A stretch of 64,000 nt of DNA from Sporosarcina pasteurii. GTDB taxonomy: Bacteria > Bacillota > Bacilli > Bacillales_A > Planococcaceae. The DNA lies in the NCBI RefSeq assembly GCF_041295575.1, contig NZ_CP160452.1:620001-684000 (forward strand), given 5' to 3'. Below the pieces are notes generated by a model. The model searched no databases. It was not told the origin of the DNA and saw only the letters and a program-made list of their open reading frames with translations. Made by a program: the position numbers and the translations under genes. Below are positions 1 through 9,943 of the stretch, one piece after another (within the stretch, counting starts at the first letter, position 1; the number at the start of each line of letters is the position of its first letter).

Positions 1-972
1 AAGTAGTAGCGGTGCATTTTGAATGATAAGTGGAATAGAAGCAGGTATCCCAATGACGACAAAAAATAAGTAGATTAAAAATGTACCAATCTCTTGGCTT
101 CCGTTGATGCTTGCGAAATAATTTGGGAAAATAGCAAGTGACAAAAATGTAATGGTTGTTAACACTAAGTATTTATCACCAAAAAGTCCAGCTAATAAAT
201 TGATCCCAAATGAAGCACCATCACCGCTTGGAATCCAACTTCCAAATAGTTCAGCTAACTTAAAAGAAATCACCACTAAGAAAAATGCAGTTCCAACAGA
301 TAAGGCAATATCTTTTAATGAGATATCTTTACGTTTCCAAAAGTTTTCAGCTTGCGTTTCTCCTTGCCCATTTTTATTAGCAAGTTCAACTTCCAAAACG
401 TGCGGGTGAGAATAACGCTTTCTGAAAAAATTCATTGTTGGAATGATCATTAAAACAATAAAATAAAGAGCCATCATTAAATTATCCGCGACAATCGTTG
501 AAGATACCATTTCCCCAGGCGTTTCAAATTTAGCCGCCATCGCCGCAAAATTCACACCCCCACCAACATACGAAGCACTCATCATCGCTCCAATTGTGTC
601 GAGGTATGGGATATGCTCTTTCAATAAGAAGAAACTGAGGATGGTACCTGCAACTGTACCGATAGAGCTAAGTAAGAAAATAATTAATAACTTACCACTT
701 TCTTGCCAGATCTTTTTAAAGTTCACGTGGAATAATAGAAGTGGTATGGCAAGTGGAATAATGAACGTCCAAACTGCATCATAGACAGGTGATTCAAGTG
801 GAATGATGCCAGTATTGGATAAGACGATGGCGCCAATTAACGCGATAATCGCTCCGGATATTTTTCCTGCCCACTTATATTTTTGTTCTAAATAAATACT
901 AGCCGCTGCCCATATGACAATAATTCCCCAAAGGGTGATCATGTCATCTGATTTGATAAGTGAAGTTTCCAT
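1..972 (-). CDS. DUF819 family membrane permease (partial)
   Basis: The frame is open from an ATG at 972 to the left edge (324 codons), so the C-terminus lies outside the window. The product is almost entirely hydrophobic with about eight membrane segments. A glycine-rich stretch SASYVGGGVNFAA at residues 132-144 is typical of DUF819 proteins such as B. subtilis YjcL. The transported substrate of this family is not established. The ribosome site GGGGGA precedes the ATG. It lies 10 bp behind the M19 dipeptidase gene on the same strand, so the two are probably one operon and the pair may handle imported dipeptides; that role is inference. Confidence 0.85.
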   Translation of the reverse strand, partial: METSLIKSDDMITLWGIIVIWAAASIYLEQKYKWAGKISGAIIALIGAIVLSNTGIIPLESPVYDAVWTFIIPLAIPLLLFHVNFKKIWQESGKLLIIFLLSSIGTVAGTILSFFLLKEHIPYLDTIGAMMSASYVGGGVNFAAMAAKFETPGEMVSSTIVADNLMMALYFIVLMIIPTMNFFRKRYSHPHVLEVELANKNGQGETQAENFWKRKDISLKDIALSVGTAFFLVVISFKLAELFGSWIPSGDGASFGINLLAGLFGDKYLVLTTITFLSLAIFPNYFASINGSQEIGTFLIYLFFVVIGIPASIPLIIQNAPLLL

Positions 973-982
973 TTGACTCCCC

Positions 983-1978
983 CTAATTTTTTATATGTTT
1001 TTTCATGAATTGAAACGCATTATGAAAACGGATCCCTTTGATTTCTTTGGGAGTAAATCCTCTTTTTTCCATGGCGTCTAATAAAGTTGGAACTTTTGTT
1101 ACGTTTTCAAGTCCCAAAGTACTGCCAGTGAAAGAAGCCCCTATATCATATGGGGCTAAGTAATCGATAAAGTCAAAACCGAAAGCTATGTATTCAGGAC
1201 CTACAAGTTCTGCGATATATACCGCGTGGTCGATAAAACTTTCTAGTGTAGGATTACTTTTATCGATAAACCCATTGAATGCATTCAATCCGATGAGTCC
1301 GTCACGTGCAGCAATCGCTTTAATTTGTTCATCCTTTAAATTTCGTTCATGCGTACAGAGTGTATATGCATTACTGTGGGAGGCCATCAATGGCTGTTCA
1401 GTTAGGCGATACATATCCCAAAAGGAAGCTTCATCCAAATGGGAAACATCTAGAATCCAATTCATAGCATTTAACTGCTGAACTGCTAATTCTCCAAAAT
1501 GTGTAATGCCTCTCTTTGGAGGTGTATCAATTGCTCCTGTACCACTTGCGAATGCATTCCATTCATTCCAAACAAAGATGGCGTGTCTAAATTGTTGTTG
1601 ATGTAGATGTTTGAAGGCGCTTCCAACGTTGTCGTCTGAAAAGTCTTTTAGCCACTCTTCGATAAAAGTCATTCCTTCAATCCCTAAAAATAGGTTGATG
1701 GTATCTGAGTTCGTTAGATTCATATCTTTGGTCGTCAGACAAATGTTTGCATGTTTGGAAGTGCGTAAGTCATCTATTGCATGTTGTAGTACTTCCTGGA
1801 ATCGTGCAAGTGGATTGTTGCGAAATGCCGGTTCAACCCAAATCACGCAAATCATTGAATCGATGCCGCCTTGTTTTAATCTAGGGTAATGAATGCGATC
1901 AAATACATTCGTTTCTCCTCGACTCCGCCTCCAAGCAATATCCGTTAAAAGATCTGAATGGATATCGAACACTTTCAA
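983..1978 (-). CDS. membrane dipeptidase, peptidase family M19
   Basis: A 331-residue zinc dipeptidase of the renal-dipeptidase family, which cleaves dipeptides including some with D-residues. The N-terminus carries the metal-binding HxD (DIHSD, H7 and D9), and later metal or substrate positions are seen in GIEGMT, DVSHLDE and ASHSN. Length matches bacterial M19 enzymes. No signal peptide or membrane segment is visible, so it is probably cytosolic despite the family name. A strong AAAGGAGGG site sits just before the ATG. It is the first gene of a minus-strand pair with the DUF819 permease and is divergent from an RpiR regulator that could control it. Confidence 0.92.
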   Translation of the reverse strand: MKVFDIHSDLLTDIAWRRSRGETNVFDRIHYPRLKQGGIDSMICVIWVEPAFRNNPLARFQEVLQHAIDDLRTSKHANICLTTKDMNLTNSDTINLFLGIEGMTFIEEWLKDFSDDNVGSAFKHLHQQQFRHAIFVWNEWNAFASGTGAIDTPPKRGITHFGELAVQQLNAMNWILDVSHLDEASFWDMYRLTEQPLMASHSNAYTLCTHERNLKDEQIKAIAARDGLIGLNAFNGFIDKSNPTLESFIDHAVYIAELVGPEYIAFGFDFIDYLAPYDIGASFTGSTLGLENVTKVPTLLDAMEKRGFTPKEIKGIRFHNAFQFMKKHIKN

Positions 1979-2090
1979 ATCTATCCCTCCTTTGATTCTA
2001 GATAGGTTTTAATATAGTGTAATTTATTCTGTATATTAAAACAAGGGTGAAATATTAAATTATGGGTGTGACTAGTGGTGGGTGTATCTC

Positions 2091-2179
2091 GTGCCAGTCA
2101 CTTAAACAAACACGAAAGTTTCAATAAACACGTTTGTTTAGATAAACATAATAAACATGAAAGTATGAGTGACTGGCAC
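2091..2179. repeat. dispersed palindromic repeat, copy A
   Basis: An 89-bp element with perfect 12-bp inverted ends (GTGCCAGTCACT and AGTGACTGGCAC). Inside are AAACAAACACG and CGTTTGTTT, also inverted. Related copies lie at 13915-13958 and 14926-15005. No coding capacity. It occupies most of the 343-bp gap between the M19 and RpiR genes. Confidence 0.85.
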
Positions 2180-2235
2180 CATCCAAAAGAGTGGGCACCA
2201 CCAAAAAAAAGTACGAATTGACAAAATATTATAAC

Positions 2236-2264
2236 TTGAAAACGGTTATATTAGCGTATATACT
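2236..2264 (+). promoter_or_regulatory. sigma-A promoter for the RpiR gene
   Basis: TTGAAA at 2236-2241, a 17-nt spacer and TATACT at 2259-2264, with the RpiR start codon 57 nt further on. Confidence 0.7.
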
Positions 2265-2321
2265 TTGTTTCAAGCGGAAATAAAGTTTTTGGTTCAAAAT
2301 TAAATAAGATGAGGTACTTTT

Positions 2322-3146
2322 ATGGAGCCTAAATATTTAGTTGAGTCGAAGAAGAAATATGATTCGCTAACAAAAGGATTAAAGAAAGTAGCGGATAATT
2401 TATTTGCGGACCCAATGACATTTGCGATTCATCCGGCGAAGAAGTCGGGTGAAATCATTGGTGTTTCTGAGACAATGATTATTCGATTCTGTCATGAAAT
2501 TGGTTACAAAGGATTTAAAGATTTTCAGTTTGATGTAAGAGAATATTTATTAAATCATATGCAAGAAACGACTTCGGTGAAAAATGATCATCCACTATTT
2601 GATAGTATGTTGACAGATATTGCGCATTTAAATAGAAATATAGAGCAACTCGATGTGAATCTTATTGAACAAGCCGTCAATATGATTATGTCTAGTAAAA
2701 AAAGACTCATTGTCGGACACTATCAATCTTTCACTTTCGCACATTGGTTATCAATTAATTTGCAGTACCTTGTAGGGGATACCATTTTATATCGAGCCGA
2801 AGAAGATTTTCAGTTGGTTGAGCAGTTACCTGAAGAGTCGATTGTCATTGCCTTTTCTTTCTTTAGGTACGCGACGGATACATTAAGATTAGCAGAAAAA
2901 GCAAAGAATAGAGGATTAAAAGTAATTGCGATTACGGATACGAATGCTTCACCGATTGTTGAGTTTGCTGATGTTGTAATTCCATTAGTTTTTACTAGAA
3001 ATCGCGTGTTGATTCATAAATCGCCAATTACAATGTCTTTCTTAAATGTTCTTTTATTTGAAGTGATGAATGTTCTGGAAAGAGAAGGGAAAAGGAAGTC
3101 TATTTCGGGACAGGATTATAAATATTATATAAATGAGGGGAAATAA
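2322..3146 (+). CDS. RpiR family transcriptional regulator
   Basis: A 274-residue protein with the RpiR layout: an N-terminal helix-turn-helix around residues 20-75 (ETMIIRFCHEIGYKGFKDF resembles the recognition region) and a C-terminal SIS sugar-isomerase fold around 110-245. RpiR proteins usually sense phosphosugars, some N-acetylated. The next gene, an amidohydrolase, starts 3 nt after the stop, so they are co-transcribed. The M19/DUF819 operon is divergent and could share control. GAGGT lies upstream of the ATG. The effector is unknown. Confidence 0.88.
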   Translation: MEPKYLVESKKKYDSLTKGLKKVADNLFADPMTFAIHPAKKSGEIIGVSETMIIRFCHEIGYKGFKDFQFDVREYLLNHMQETTSVKNDHPLFDSMLTDIAHLNRNIEQLDVNLIEQAVNMIMSSKKRLIVGHYQSFTFAHWLSINLQYLVGDTILYRAEEDFQLVEQLPEESIVIAFSFFRYATDTLRLAEKAKNRGLKVIAITDTNASPIVEFADVVIPLVFTRNRVLIHKSPITMSFLNVLLFEVMNVLEREGKRKSISGQDYKYYINEGK

Positions 3147-3148
3147 AA

Positions 3149-4279
3149 ATGGGGAATACAATCGAGGAAAAAGTACTGAGTACATTTCATTATTTACATG
3201 AAAATGCGGAAATCAGCTGGGAAGAAGTAAATACGACTAAGTATATAAAGGAAACTTTAGAGAAGTACGGTTGTGAAACGATTACATATGTGGATGCAAC
3301 GGGTGTGGTTGGGAAATACGGTAACTTTTCAAAGGGATTGCCAGTCGTTGCCATTCGAGCTGACATTGACGCACTTTGGCAAGAAGTAGACGGGAAATTC
3401 CAACCGAACCATTCTTGCGGCCATGATGCACATATGTCGATGGTATTTGGTGTTTTATGGAAATTAAAAGAAACGCCTGAACTAAAAGATCATGTAGCGA
3501 TTAAATTCATTTTCCAACCTGCCGAAGAAGTTGGAGAAGGGGCGCTTAAAATGGTAGAGAAAGGCGCTGTTGAAGATGTAGATTATTTATACGGCGTTCA
3601 TTTGAGACCAATTGAAGAAACTCCTATGGGAAGTGCCGCACCAGTCATTGTTCATGGTGCGACGAAGACAATTCAAGTACAAGTAACTGGTACAGATGCA
3701 CATGGCGCAAGACCGCATTTAAATACGAATGCAATCGAGGTCGGGACGGAAATTGTAAATTTATTGAGTAAAATTCACCTAGATCCGCGAATTCCTCATT
3801 CTGCAAAAATGACAAAATTCGAAGCGGGTGGGAAAAGCGCCAATATTATTCCAGGCAGTGCATCGTTTTCTTTTGACTTACGTGCTCAAAACAATGAAGT
3901 TATGAAGGAACTTGTAGAAAAGGTTCACGCAATATTTGATGCGGTACGTAACTTGTATAATATCCAATTGGAAGTGACAAAAGAGAGTGGAATTGCGGCA
4001 GCTAAAACAAACGATGAAGCCATCTCGATTATGAGTAAAGCGATTGAAAATGTTTTAGGTGTCGATCAAGTAGACAAGCCATTGGTCACGCCTGGCGGAG
4101 ATGACTTCCACTTTTATACCATTAAGAAGCCGAGCTTAAAAGCGACGATGCTAGGACTCGGATGCGATTTGGCACCAGGACTTCATCATCCGAACATGAG
4201 ATTTAATACGGAAGCACTGATGAATGGTGTCGATATTTTACATGAGGCAGTGATTCAAACGTATGAGATGAATAAATAA
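3149..4279 (+). CDS. M20 family amidohydrolase
   Basis: A 376-residue M20D metallohydrolase, a family that removes acyl groups from N-acyl amino acids or cleaves related amides. The metal motif SCGHDAH falls at residues 89-95 (C90, H92, D93, H95), and PAEEVGEG carries the catalytic glutamates near 130. A central dimerisation domain starts near residue 175. There is no signal peptide. Translated with the RpiR regulator. Together with the nearby M19 dipeptidase it suggests use of peptide or acylated amino-acid material; the substrate cannot be read from sequence. Confidence 0.88.
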   Translation: MGNTIEEKVLSTFHYLHENAEISWEEVNTTKYIKETLEKYGCETITYVDATGVVGKYGNFSKGLPVVAIRADIDALWQEVDGKFQPNHSCGHDAHMSMVFGVLWKLKETPELKDHVAIKFIFQPAEEVGEGALKMVEKGAVEDVDYLYGVHLRPIEETPMGSAAPVIVHGATKTIQVQVTGTDAHGARPHLNTNAIEVGTEIVNLLSKIHLDPRIPHSAKMTKFEAGGKSANIIPGSASFSFDLRAQNNEVMKELVEKVHAIFDAVRNLYNIQLEVTKESGIAAAKTNDEAISIMSKAIENVLGVDQVDKPLVTPGGDDFHFYTIKKPSLKATMLGLGCDLAPGLHHPNMRFNTEALMNGVDILHEAVIQTYEMNK

Positions 4280-4284
4280 GTAAG

Positions 4285-4323
4285 AAAAAAGATTCTAATG
4301 ATATGCTCATTAGAATCTTTTTT
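4285..4323. terminator. bidirectional intrinsic terminator
   Basis: Inverted arms AAAGATTCTAATGA and TCATTAGAATCTTT around a short loop, flanked by A- and T-runs. It separates the convergent M20 and YfcC-type genes. Confidence 0.9.
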
Positions 4324-4332
4324 GATGATTCA

Positions 4333-5751
4333 TTAAAACGGTCCATATCCCGTGTAAATGGCATATGTGATAGAAATGATCCCTACAATTACCCACATGA
4401 GCATGATTGGAAACGCAAAACGAACCCATTGTGTCCATTTAACGCCGCCCACTGCGAGTACGGCCATTAACACACCAGAAGTCGGTGTAATAATATTTGT
4501 AATCCCGTCGCCGAGCATAAAGGCTAGTGTTCCAGTTTGTCTTGTAATCCCTAACATATCAACGAGTGGAACCATGATCGGCATAACGATTGCAGCTTGA
4601 CCTGTTCCTGATGTAACGAGTAAATTAAATAGCAGGTTGAAAATAAATAAGAGTTGTCCGCCTAATAATACAGGCATTGATTGTAAAGGCCCTAACGCAG
4701 CATTTACAATTGTATCGATAATTTTTCCATCCTCTAAAACGACGATGACTGCACGGGCCAGACCGACGACAAGTGCGCCGTACGTAATGGCTTGCGCACC
4801 TTCGATAAACGTTTTAACAAAGTTATTTGGGGTAATGCGTGCGATAATTGCAATCACGACACCCATAATTAAGAAAATTCCAACTAATTCATTTAGTCCC
4901 CAACCACGTGTAAACGCACCGAAAATAAAAATACCGATAGCACCAATAAAAGTTAGTAAAACTGATTTTTGGACGGCTGAAAAAGTTGTATTTTGAACGT
5001 TTTCTTGAGTTGAAACTTCCACTTCTTCGTGATCTCCGAATGGTTTATTCCCCATAATCGATCTTTCTGGATTATGTTTAATCTTTTTAGCGTAAAGGTT
5101 TGTATATGTAATCGTAATCGTAATTAACGCAATAAAAATAACGATACGTAACGGCATACCCGAAAACAGTGGTAATTCTGCAATCGTTTGAGCAAGTCCT
5201 AGAATCGTCGGATCAAAAATACCTGCAATCATCCCCGCATAATACCCAAGATAAATTGTTGAGATTCCTACAATTGCATCGAGCTTTAATGACCTTGCTA
5301 ATGCAATTCCTATCGGTATGAAGGCAATTACAGCATTTGCTGCCAATCCCATCGAAGCCAGTAAACCAAAAATCCCTGCTACTGAAGTAATAAGCAGCAT
5401 ATAACGACCTTTTGTCTTTTGGATGAGCGAATTAATCCCAGAGTCAATCGCGCCTGTCGATTCAATTACTCTTACAATCCCACCAATAATAAATATTAAA
5501 AAGATAATATTCGCGGATTGAACCATCCCAATTTGAATAGATGTAAATAAATCTAATAAATTTGTAGGGTTCGCTTCAGTTTTCGCATAACTATCAGGAA
5601 CAACTCTCGTAACACCGTCAATTGTTTCACGATCATAAGCTCCTGATGGAATAATGTATGTTGCAATTGACGCCAAAGCAACAATGCTGAAAATAATGAT
5701 GAATGCATCGGGCATCGAAAATTTAAATTTCTTTTTTGTTGTTGTGTTCAT
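4333..5751 (-). CDS. YfcC family permease
   Basis: A 472-residue integral membrane protein with about 11-12 hydrophobic segments. The N-terminus MPDAFIIIFSIVALASIATY and the IIPSGAYDRE stretch that follows match the YfcC/DcuC-like family (older name: C4-dicarboxylate anaerobic carrier). A glycine/serine-rich hairpin region, NLLVTSGTGQAAIVMPI, lies near residue 385. Members have been linked to basic amino acids or dicarboxylates; the substrate here is unknown. AGGAGG lies 9 nt before the ATG. It ends tail to tail with the M20 amidohydrolase, which may act on what it imports (inference). Confidence 0.85.
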   Translation of the reverse strand: MNTTTKKKFKFSMPDAFIIIFSIVALASIATYIIPSGAYDRETIDGVTRVVPDSYAKTEANPTNLLDLFTSIQIGMVQSANIIFLIFIIGGIVRVIESTGAIDSGINSLIQKTKGRYMLLITSVAGIFGLLASMGLAANAVIAFIPIGIALARSLKLDAIVGISTIYLGYYAGMIAGIFDPTILGLAQTIAELPLFSGMPLRIVIFIALITITITYTNLYAKKIKHNPERSIMGNKPFGDHEEVEVSTQENVQNTTFSAVQKSVLLTFIGAIGIFIFGAFTRGWGLNELVGIFLIMGVVIAIIARITPNNFVKTFIEGAQAITYGALVVGLARAVIVVLEDGKIIDTIVNAALGPLQSMPVLLGGQLLFIFNLLFNLLVTSGTGQAAIVMPIMVPLVDMLGITRQTGTLAFMLGDGITNIITPTSGVLMAVLAVGGVKWTQWVRFAFPIMLMWVIVGIISITYAIYTGYGPF

Positions 5752-6500
5752 TTACAATATCCTCCTTTTACTGATTAAATATTTTGAAAATAATACATTG
5801 TCTATGAAACTAGTTAGTAAATGTTTTCTGCGTGAATCCGCTTTAATTTATGAATTTGAGAATCCAAGCTTCTTATAGTGAGTGGCATATGCACCTACCC
5901 GGTCTACTCTATTTTTTTGTCGAAAATATCTTATCACCTCGTATTTACTTCTATTTATTAGTTATTCAATATTAAGTCTAATTATTTTTTAGAATAGGCA
6001 ATAAAGTAAAACCAAACTTAATAGTTGGAATAAAGTATAAACTTTATTTTGTTGGTTTTCAAGATGAAGTTTGAAATTTATGTTTAGAGAGTTTTTATTT
6101 GTTTAAATCGTAGGTGGGGTGAATAAGTTGGAGTGTCAAAAAATTCTGGGAAACTCACTATTTCTCATATTAATTAGCAGATTTTAAAAGTGAATTATGA
6201 AGAGTTGTTGATATACCACAGTATTAACTAAACATTTATTGCTGTGTTTTTTGTTGCTGTTATTTGGAGTGGATAATGAAGTTTCAGAAATGTCTTTTAG
6301 GAAAAGTTTTGTTTATATCCATTTGTTAGGTTTAATTACGCATAACTCTATAGAAATGAATAAAATAAAAAAGTTTAAAAATATATTTCAAATATGTGAC
6401 ATTGACTAATTAGTATTATTGTTATATTCTTTCAATTAAGTCCTTTCAGAAAATAAGTTAATCATTCTGAAAACTAGTTTAATTAGAAAGGGGGGAGGTT
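5752..6500. other. 749-bp intergenic region
   Basis: AT-rich sequence between the divergent YfcC and CoA-transferase genes. I see the promoter at 6402-6430 and the YfcC ribosome site, but no convincing small gene, hairpin or repeat in the rest. Confidence 0.6.
6402..6430 (+). promoter_or_regulatory. sigma-A promoter of the CoA-transferase/TRAP operon
   Basis: TTGACT at 6402-6407, a 17-nt spacer and TATTCT at 6425-6430. The start codon is 71 nt beyond, preceded by GAAAGGGGGGAGG. Confidence 0.7.
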
Positions 6501-7697
6501 ATGAAGAGGCCGTTAGAAGGTATCAAAGTTTTGGAGTTAGGGAATATCGTCGCTGCCCCATTCGCTGGAAAAATACTTGCGGAGTTTGGCGCAGAGGTGA
6601 TTAAAGTTGAGGAACCGACCAGTGGTGACCCACTGCGGCAATGGCGCGTCATGCATAATGGGACATCTGTATGGTGGTCCGTACAAAGTAGGAATAAGAA
6701 GTCCGTTACAGCTAATTTACGAGAACCGCATGGACAAGAGATTGTCAAAAAACTTGTAAGTAAAGTCGATGTTGTTCTGGAGAACTTCAAGCCGGGCACT
6801 TTAGAAAAATGGAAACTTGGGTATGAAGAGCTGAAAAAAATAAATCCTTCCATTATTTTGACCCGCATTTCAGGTTATGGCCAAACTGGTCCATACAAAG
6901 AAAAACCGGGATTCGGTAGTGTAGCAGAAGCGATTGGGGGCTTGCGTTATTTAACGGGTTATCCAGATTTACCGCCAGTACGGATGGGAATTGCCATTGG
7001 TGATATGGTAGCGGGTTTGTATGCTGTCATTGGGACGCTTATGGCGCTTCGGGTTCGAGATGAGCACCCCGAAAAGAAAGGGCAAGTGATTGATGTTGCA
7101 CTCTATGAAGCTGTTTTTAGTCTGCTTGAAGGGGTGTTGCCAGAATATGATTTGTCTGGTCAGATAAGAGAACGGACGGGGAGTACACTTCCGGGGGTTG
7201 CACCATCTAATACATACGAATGTGCAGACGGAAAACACGTTGTCATTGGTGGAAATGGCGATCAAATTTTCCAAAGACTGATGAGGGCGATTAATCGAGA
7301 GGATCTGGCCGATGAACCGAAGTACGCAGACAATCAGGGCAGAGCGGATGATGTAAATATCATTGATGCAGCAATTGAAGCATGGACAAAGAAACATACA
7401 TTAGCAGAAGTTCAACAAGTTTTAGACCAAGCCTCTGTTCCAGTAGGTCCGATTTACAATATTCAAGACATTGTGAAAGACCCTCATTATAAAGCGCGAG
7501 GCATGTTGCAAGAAGTTGTGTTACCGGATGGCAAAAAGATATTAGTTCCGGGAATCGTTCCGAAGTTATCTGAGACACCAGGAAAGATTGAATCTAATGG
7601 GCCAACACTAGGTGAACACAATGAGGAATTATATTCAGAGTACTTGGATTTCACGTTTGAAGATTTCCGAAAATTGAAAGAAAAAGGGGTCGTATGA
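6501..7697 (+). CDS. class III (CaiB/BaiF) CoA-transferase
   Basis: A 398-residue family III CoA-transferase, which moves CoA from a donor such as succinyl-CoA to a carboxylic acid. The family start PLEGIKVLELG is at residues 4-14, and the putative catalytic aspartate is D168 in IAIGDMVAG. A second, closely similar CoA-transferase closes the module (11870-13096). The next gene, an HMG-CoA-lyase homologue, starts directly after the stop codon. The order activation, C-C cleavage, uptake suggests that a branched hydroxy-dicarboxylate such as 3-hydroxy-3-methylglutarate or a citramalate-like acid is activated here; this substrate is inference. Confidence 0.9.
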   Translation: MKRPLEGIKVLELGNIVAAPFAGKILAEFGAEVIKVEEPTSGDPLRQWRVMHNGTSVWWSVQSRNKKSVTANLREPHGQEIVKKLVSKVDVVLENFKPGTLEKWKLGYEELKKINPSIILTRISGYGQTGPYKEKPGFGSVAEAIGGLRYLTGYPDLPPVRMGIAIGDMVAGLYAVIGTLMALRVRDEHPEKKGQVIDVALYEAVFSLLEGVLPEYDLSGQIRERTGSTLPGVAPSNTYECADGKHVVIGGNGDQIFQRLMRAINREDLADEPKYADNQGRADDVNIIDAAIEAWTKKHTLAEVQQVLDQASVPVGPIYNIQDIVKDPHYKARGMLQEVVLPDGKKILVPGIVPKLSETPGKIESNGPTLGEHNEELYSEYLDFTFEDFRKLKEKGVV

Positions 7698-8600
7698 ATG
7701 GCATCGGTCTCAATTATTGATGTTAGCCCGCGGGATGGTTTGCAAAATGACGCTAGATTGATTGCTACGAAGCAAAAACTGAAGCTTGTCGAACAGTTAG
7801 TTGCAGCGGGTGTTTCTAAAGTCGAGGTCACCTCTTTTGTTCGACCAGATAGGGTTCCGCAGATGGCAGATGCGGATGAAGTTCTTTCGGCTGCCGTTCA
7901 AATACCGAAGTTAGAAGGGATTGCACTCGTTCCTAATCTGAAAGGATATGATCGAGCCAAGATCTATAAACCCGACGAAATTACTTGGGTAAGTGCGGCA
8001 TCTGAATTGTTCAATCAGAACAATATCGGCCTATCGATTGAAGAAAACCTGGTCCAATTTAATAAGGTTACGACACAAGCAAAAGCAGACGGTATCTCAA
8101 CTTGTTTCGCCATTGCAGTTAGTTTTGGATGTCCCTATGAAGGTGATGTACCAGAAGAACGAGTAGTAGAGATCGTGGGAAAAGCCATAGAAGCAGGTGC
8201 TGACCGAATTGGAATTGCGGATACAATCGGTATTGCGACGCCACTCCAAGTAGAACGACTAATGCCGAAAGTTTTAGAAATTGCACAAGAGATACCGGTA
8301 GCCATTCATTTGCATGATACGAGAGGGCTTGGCTTGGCGAATGCTTATTCAGCTTACAAGGCGGGGATTCGAATATTTGAAACCGCAGTGAGTGGAATTG
8401 GTGGATGCCCATTCGCACCAGGTGCAGCAGGAAATTTAGCTACTGAAGACTTAGTCTATCTATTTGAACAAATGGACATTGATACTGGTATACATTTCGA
8501 GAAGATATTGGATGTTGCCGACTATGCCGCTAGCTTATCAACGAATAACCCGTTGGGACGTATTCGGCATGTAGAGAAAAGAGAGGGGATTATTAAATGA
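7698..8600 (+). CDS. HMG-CoA lyase family enzyme
   Basis: A 300-residue DRE-TIM metallolyase that would split a 3-hydroxy-3-methylglutaryl-CoA-type thioester into acetyl-CoA and a keto product. Signatures seen are SPRDGLQN (R12, D13), SFGCPYEG, the metal-binding HLHDT (H204, H206, D207) and the C-terminal GGCPFAPGAAGN loop with the cysteine (C237) conserved in HMG-CoA lyases. It abuts the CoA-transferase upstream and overlaps the TRAP binding-protein start by 4 nt (ATGA), so all three are translated together. Other acyl-CoA lyases such as citramalyl-CoA lyase remain possible. Confidence 0.9.
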   Translation: MASVSIIDVSPRDGLQNDARLIATKQKLKLVEQLVAAGVSKVEVTSFVRPDRVPQMADADEVLSAAVQIPKLEGIALVPNLKGYDRAKIYKPDEITWVSAASELFNQNNIGLSIEENLVQFNKVTTQAKADGISTCFAIAVSFGCPYEGDVPEERVVEIVGKAIEAGADRIGIADTIGIATPLQVERLMPKVLEIAQEIPVAIHLHDTRGLGLANAYSAYKAGIRIFETAVSGIGGCPFAPGAAGNLATEDLVYLFEQMDIDTGIHFEKILDVADYAASLSTNNPLGRIRHVEKREGIIK

Positions 8601-9649
8601 GAAAATGGTTGTTAGGACTGGTTGTTTCTATGATGGCCATCTTAGTGTTGGCGGCATGTAGTGACGCGGAGGGAGAAACGACTGAATCAAAAGGTGATTC
8701 AGGTGACGCTGGAGGAAGTACTGAGGAATACGAAGCTACAACAATTAGGCTTGCCTACAATTTACCTCAAGACCACCACATATCAGTTGGAATTGAACAG
8801 TTTGCTGAAGATATTAAAGAAAAGTCTGGTGGGAAAGTGGATATGCAAGTGTACCCAGCTGGCCAATTGCTGAGTGATAAAGATATGAACCAATCTATAT
8901 TGACGGGCGGCGTAGAAATGGGCGTAAACTCTTCGACGTTATGGGCATCGACAGTTCCAGCCATGGGAATATTTGATGTTCCTTATATCTTCAATGACTA
9001 TTCCGCAGTAGGGAAAGCAGTAAATGGTGAATTTGGTGACAAGTTACGCGGTGCTATGGAAGAAAAAGGGGCAAAGGTACTCCTTTTTGCCGATTATGGT
9101 TACGTGCAATTTGCGAACAATAAACGTCAATTAAAATCCCCTGAAGACTTTAAAGGTTTAAAGATAAGAAGTATTGGTGATTTACCATCTGAACTTATAC
9201 AAGCGTATGGCGCTTCTCCAGTATTTATGGGAGGGGGCGAAGTATACATGGCATTGCAAAGAGATACAGTAGACGGCGCAACATCTGGTACGACAGCGAT
9301 GCTTCAACGAAAATATGATGAAGTGACAAAATATTTGACGATTAATAACTACGCATATCTTGAGTTTTTATTAGCAGTCAATAAGGACTTCTGGGATGGC
9401 TTGCCAGAGAAAACACAAGCATTAATTGAAGAGACGGCTAAAGAAACAGAGGAATGGATTCGTGAACAAGCAGAAAAGGAAGATAGCGAGTCTGCTAAAG
9501 CATTAGAAGAGAATGGAATGGATGTATATGTGGTTCCGGAAGAAGATTTACCAGAGTGGGTTGAAGCAGCGGCGCCTGTTCGAGAAGCATACTTGAAAAC
9601 GGCTGGCGACCTAGGACAAGAGCTACTTGATATTATTGATAATGAGTAA
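8597..9649 (+). CDS. dctP: TRAP transporter solute-binding lipoprotein (DctP)
   Basis: A 350-residue extracytoplasmic receptor of a TRAP carboxylate transporter. The N-terminus is a lipoprotein signal ending in LAAC, with the lipidated cysteine at C21, followed by an acidic, Gly/Ser-rich linker of about 25 residues. The mature part shows the DctP pattern (KGLKIRSIG near residue 193, then GGGEVYMALQRDTVDG). TRAP receptors bind an organic acid through a conserved arginine, here probably R195 in KIRS. It overlaps the lyase gene, and an intrinsic terminator separates it from the membrane subunits, which would favour excess receptor. Confidence 0.92.
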   Translation: MRKWLLGLVVSMMAILVLAACSDAEGETTESKGDSGDAGGSTEEYEATTIRLAYNLPQDHHISVGIEQFAEDIKEKSGGKVDMQVYPAGQLLSDKDMNQSILTGGVEMGVNSSTLWASTVPAMGIFDVPYIFNDYSAVGKAVNGEFGDKLRGAMEEKGAKVLLFADYGYVQFANNKRQLKSPEDFKGLKIRSIGDLPSELIQAYGASPVFMGGGEVYMALQRDTVDGATSGTTAMLQRKYDEVTKYLTINNYAYLEFLLAVNKDFWDGLPEKTQALIEETAKETEEWIREQAEKEDSESAKALEENGMDVYVVPEEDLPEWVEAAAPVREAYLKTAGDLGQELLDIIDNE

Positions 9650-9763
9650 TGTGAATCTTTAATATTCATAATGTTCTAGCACATGCAATCAGTAGGGGCA
9701 GTATTTTAAGACGTTGTAAATGTAAAACGTCATTCATTCATATTAGCAGTTGAATTATATTGG

Positions 9764-9811
9764 AGAGTAGTCCGCCACTTCTATGTTTTTTATTTGAAGG
9801 CGGACTATTTT
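9764..9811 (+). terminator. intrinsic terminator between DctP and DctQ
   Basis: TAGTCCGCC (9768-9776) pairs with GGCGGACTA (9799-9807), followed by TTTT. It lies inside the TRAP operon and would lower expression of the membrane subunits relative to the receptor. Confidence 0.8.
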
Positions 9812-9943
9812 CTAATCGATTGGTAATCAAAGCTTATGAAAGAGGGACTGAAGGCTAATATCTATTAATTTCTCGGTCAATCTTTCAACCTACATACAAA
9901 GTACGAAAATATGCGAAAGTGCAGTGGATGGAGGAAAGTGCTA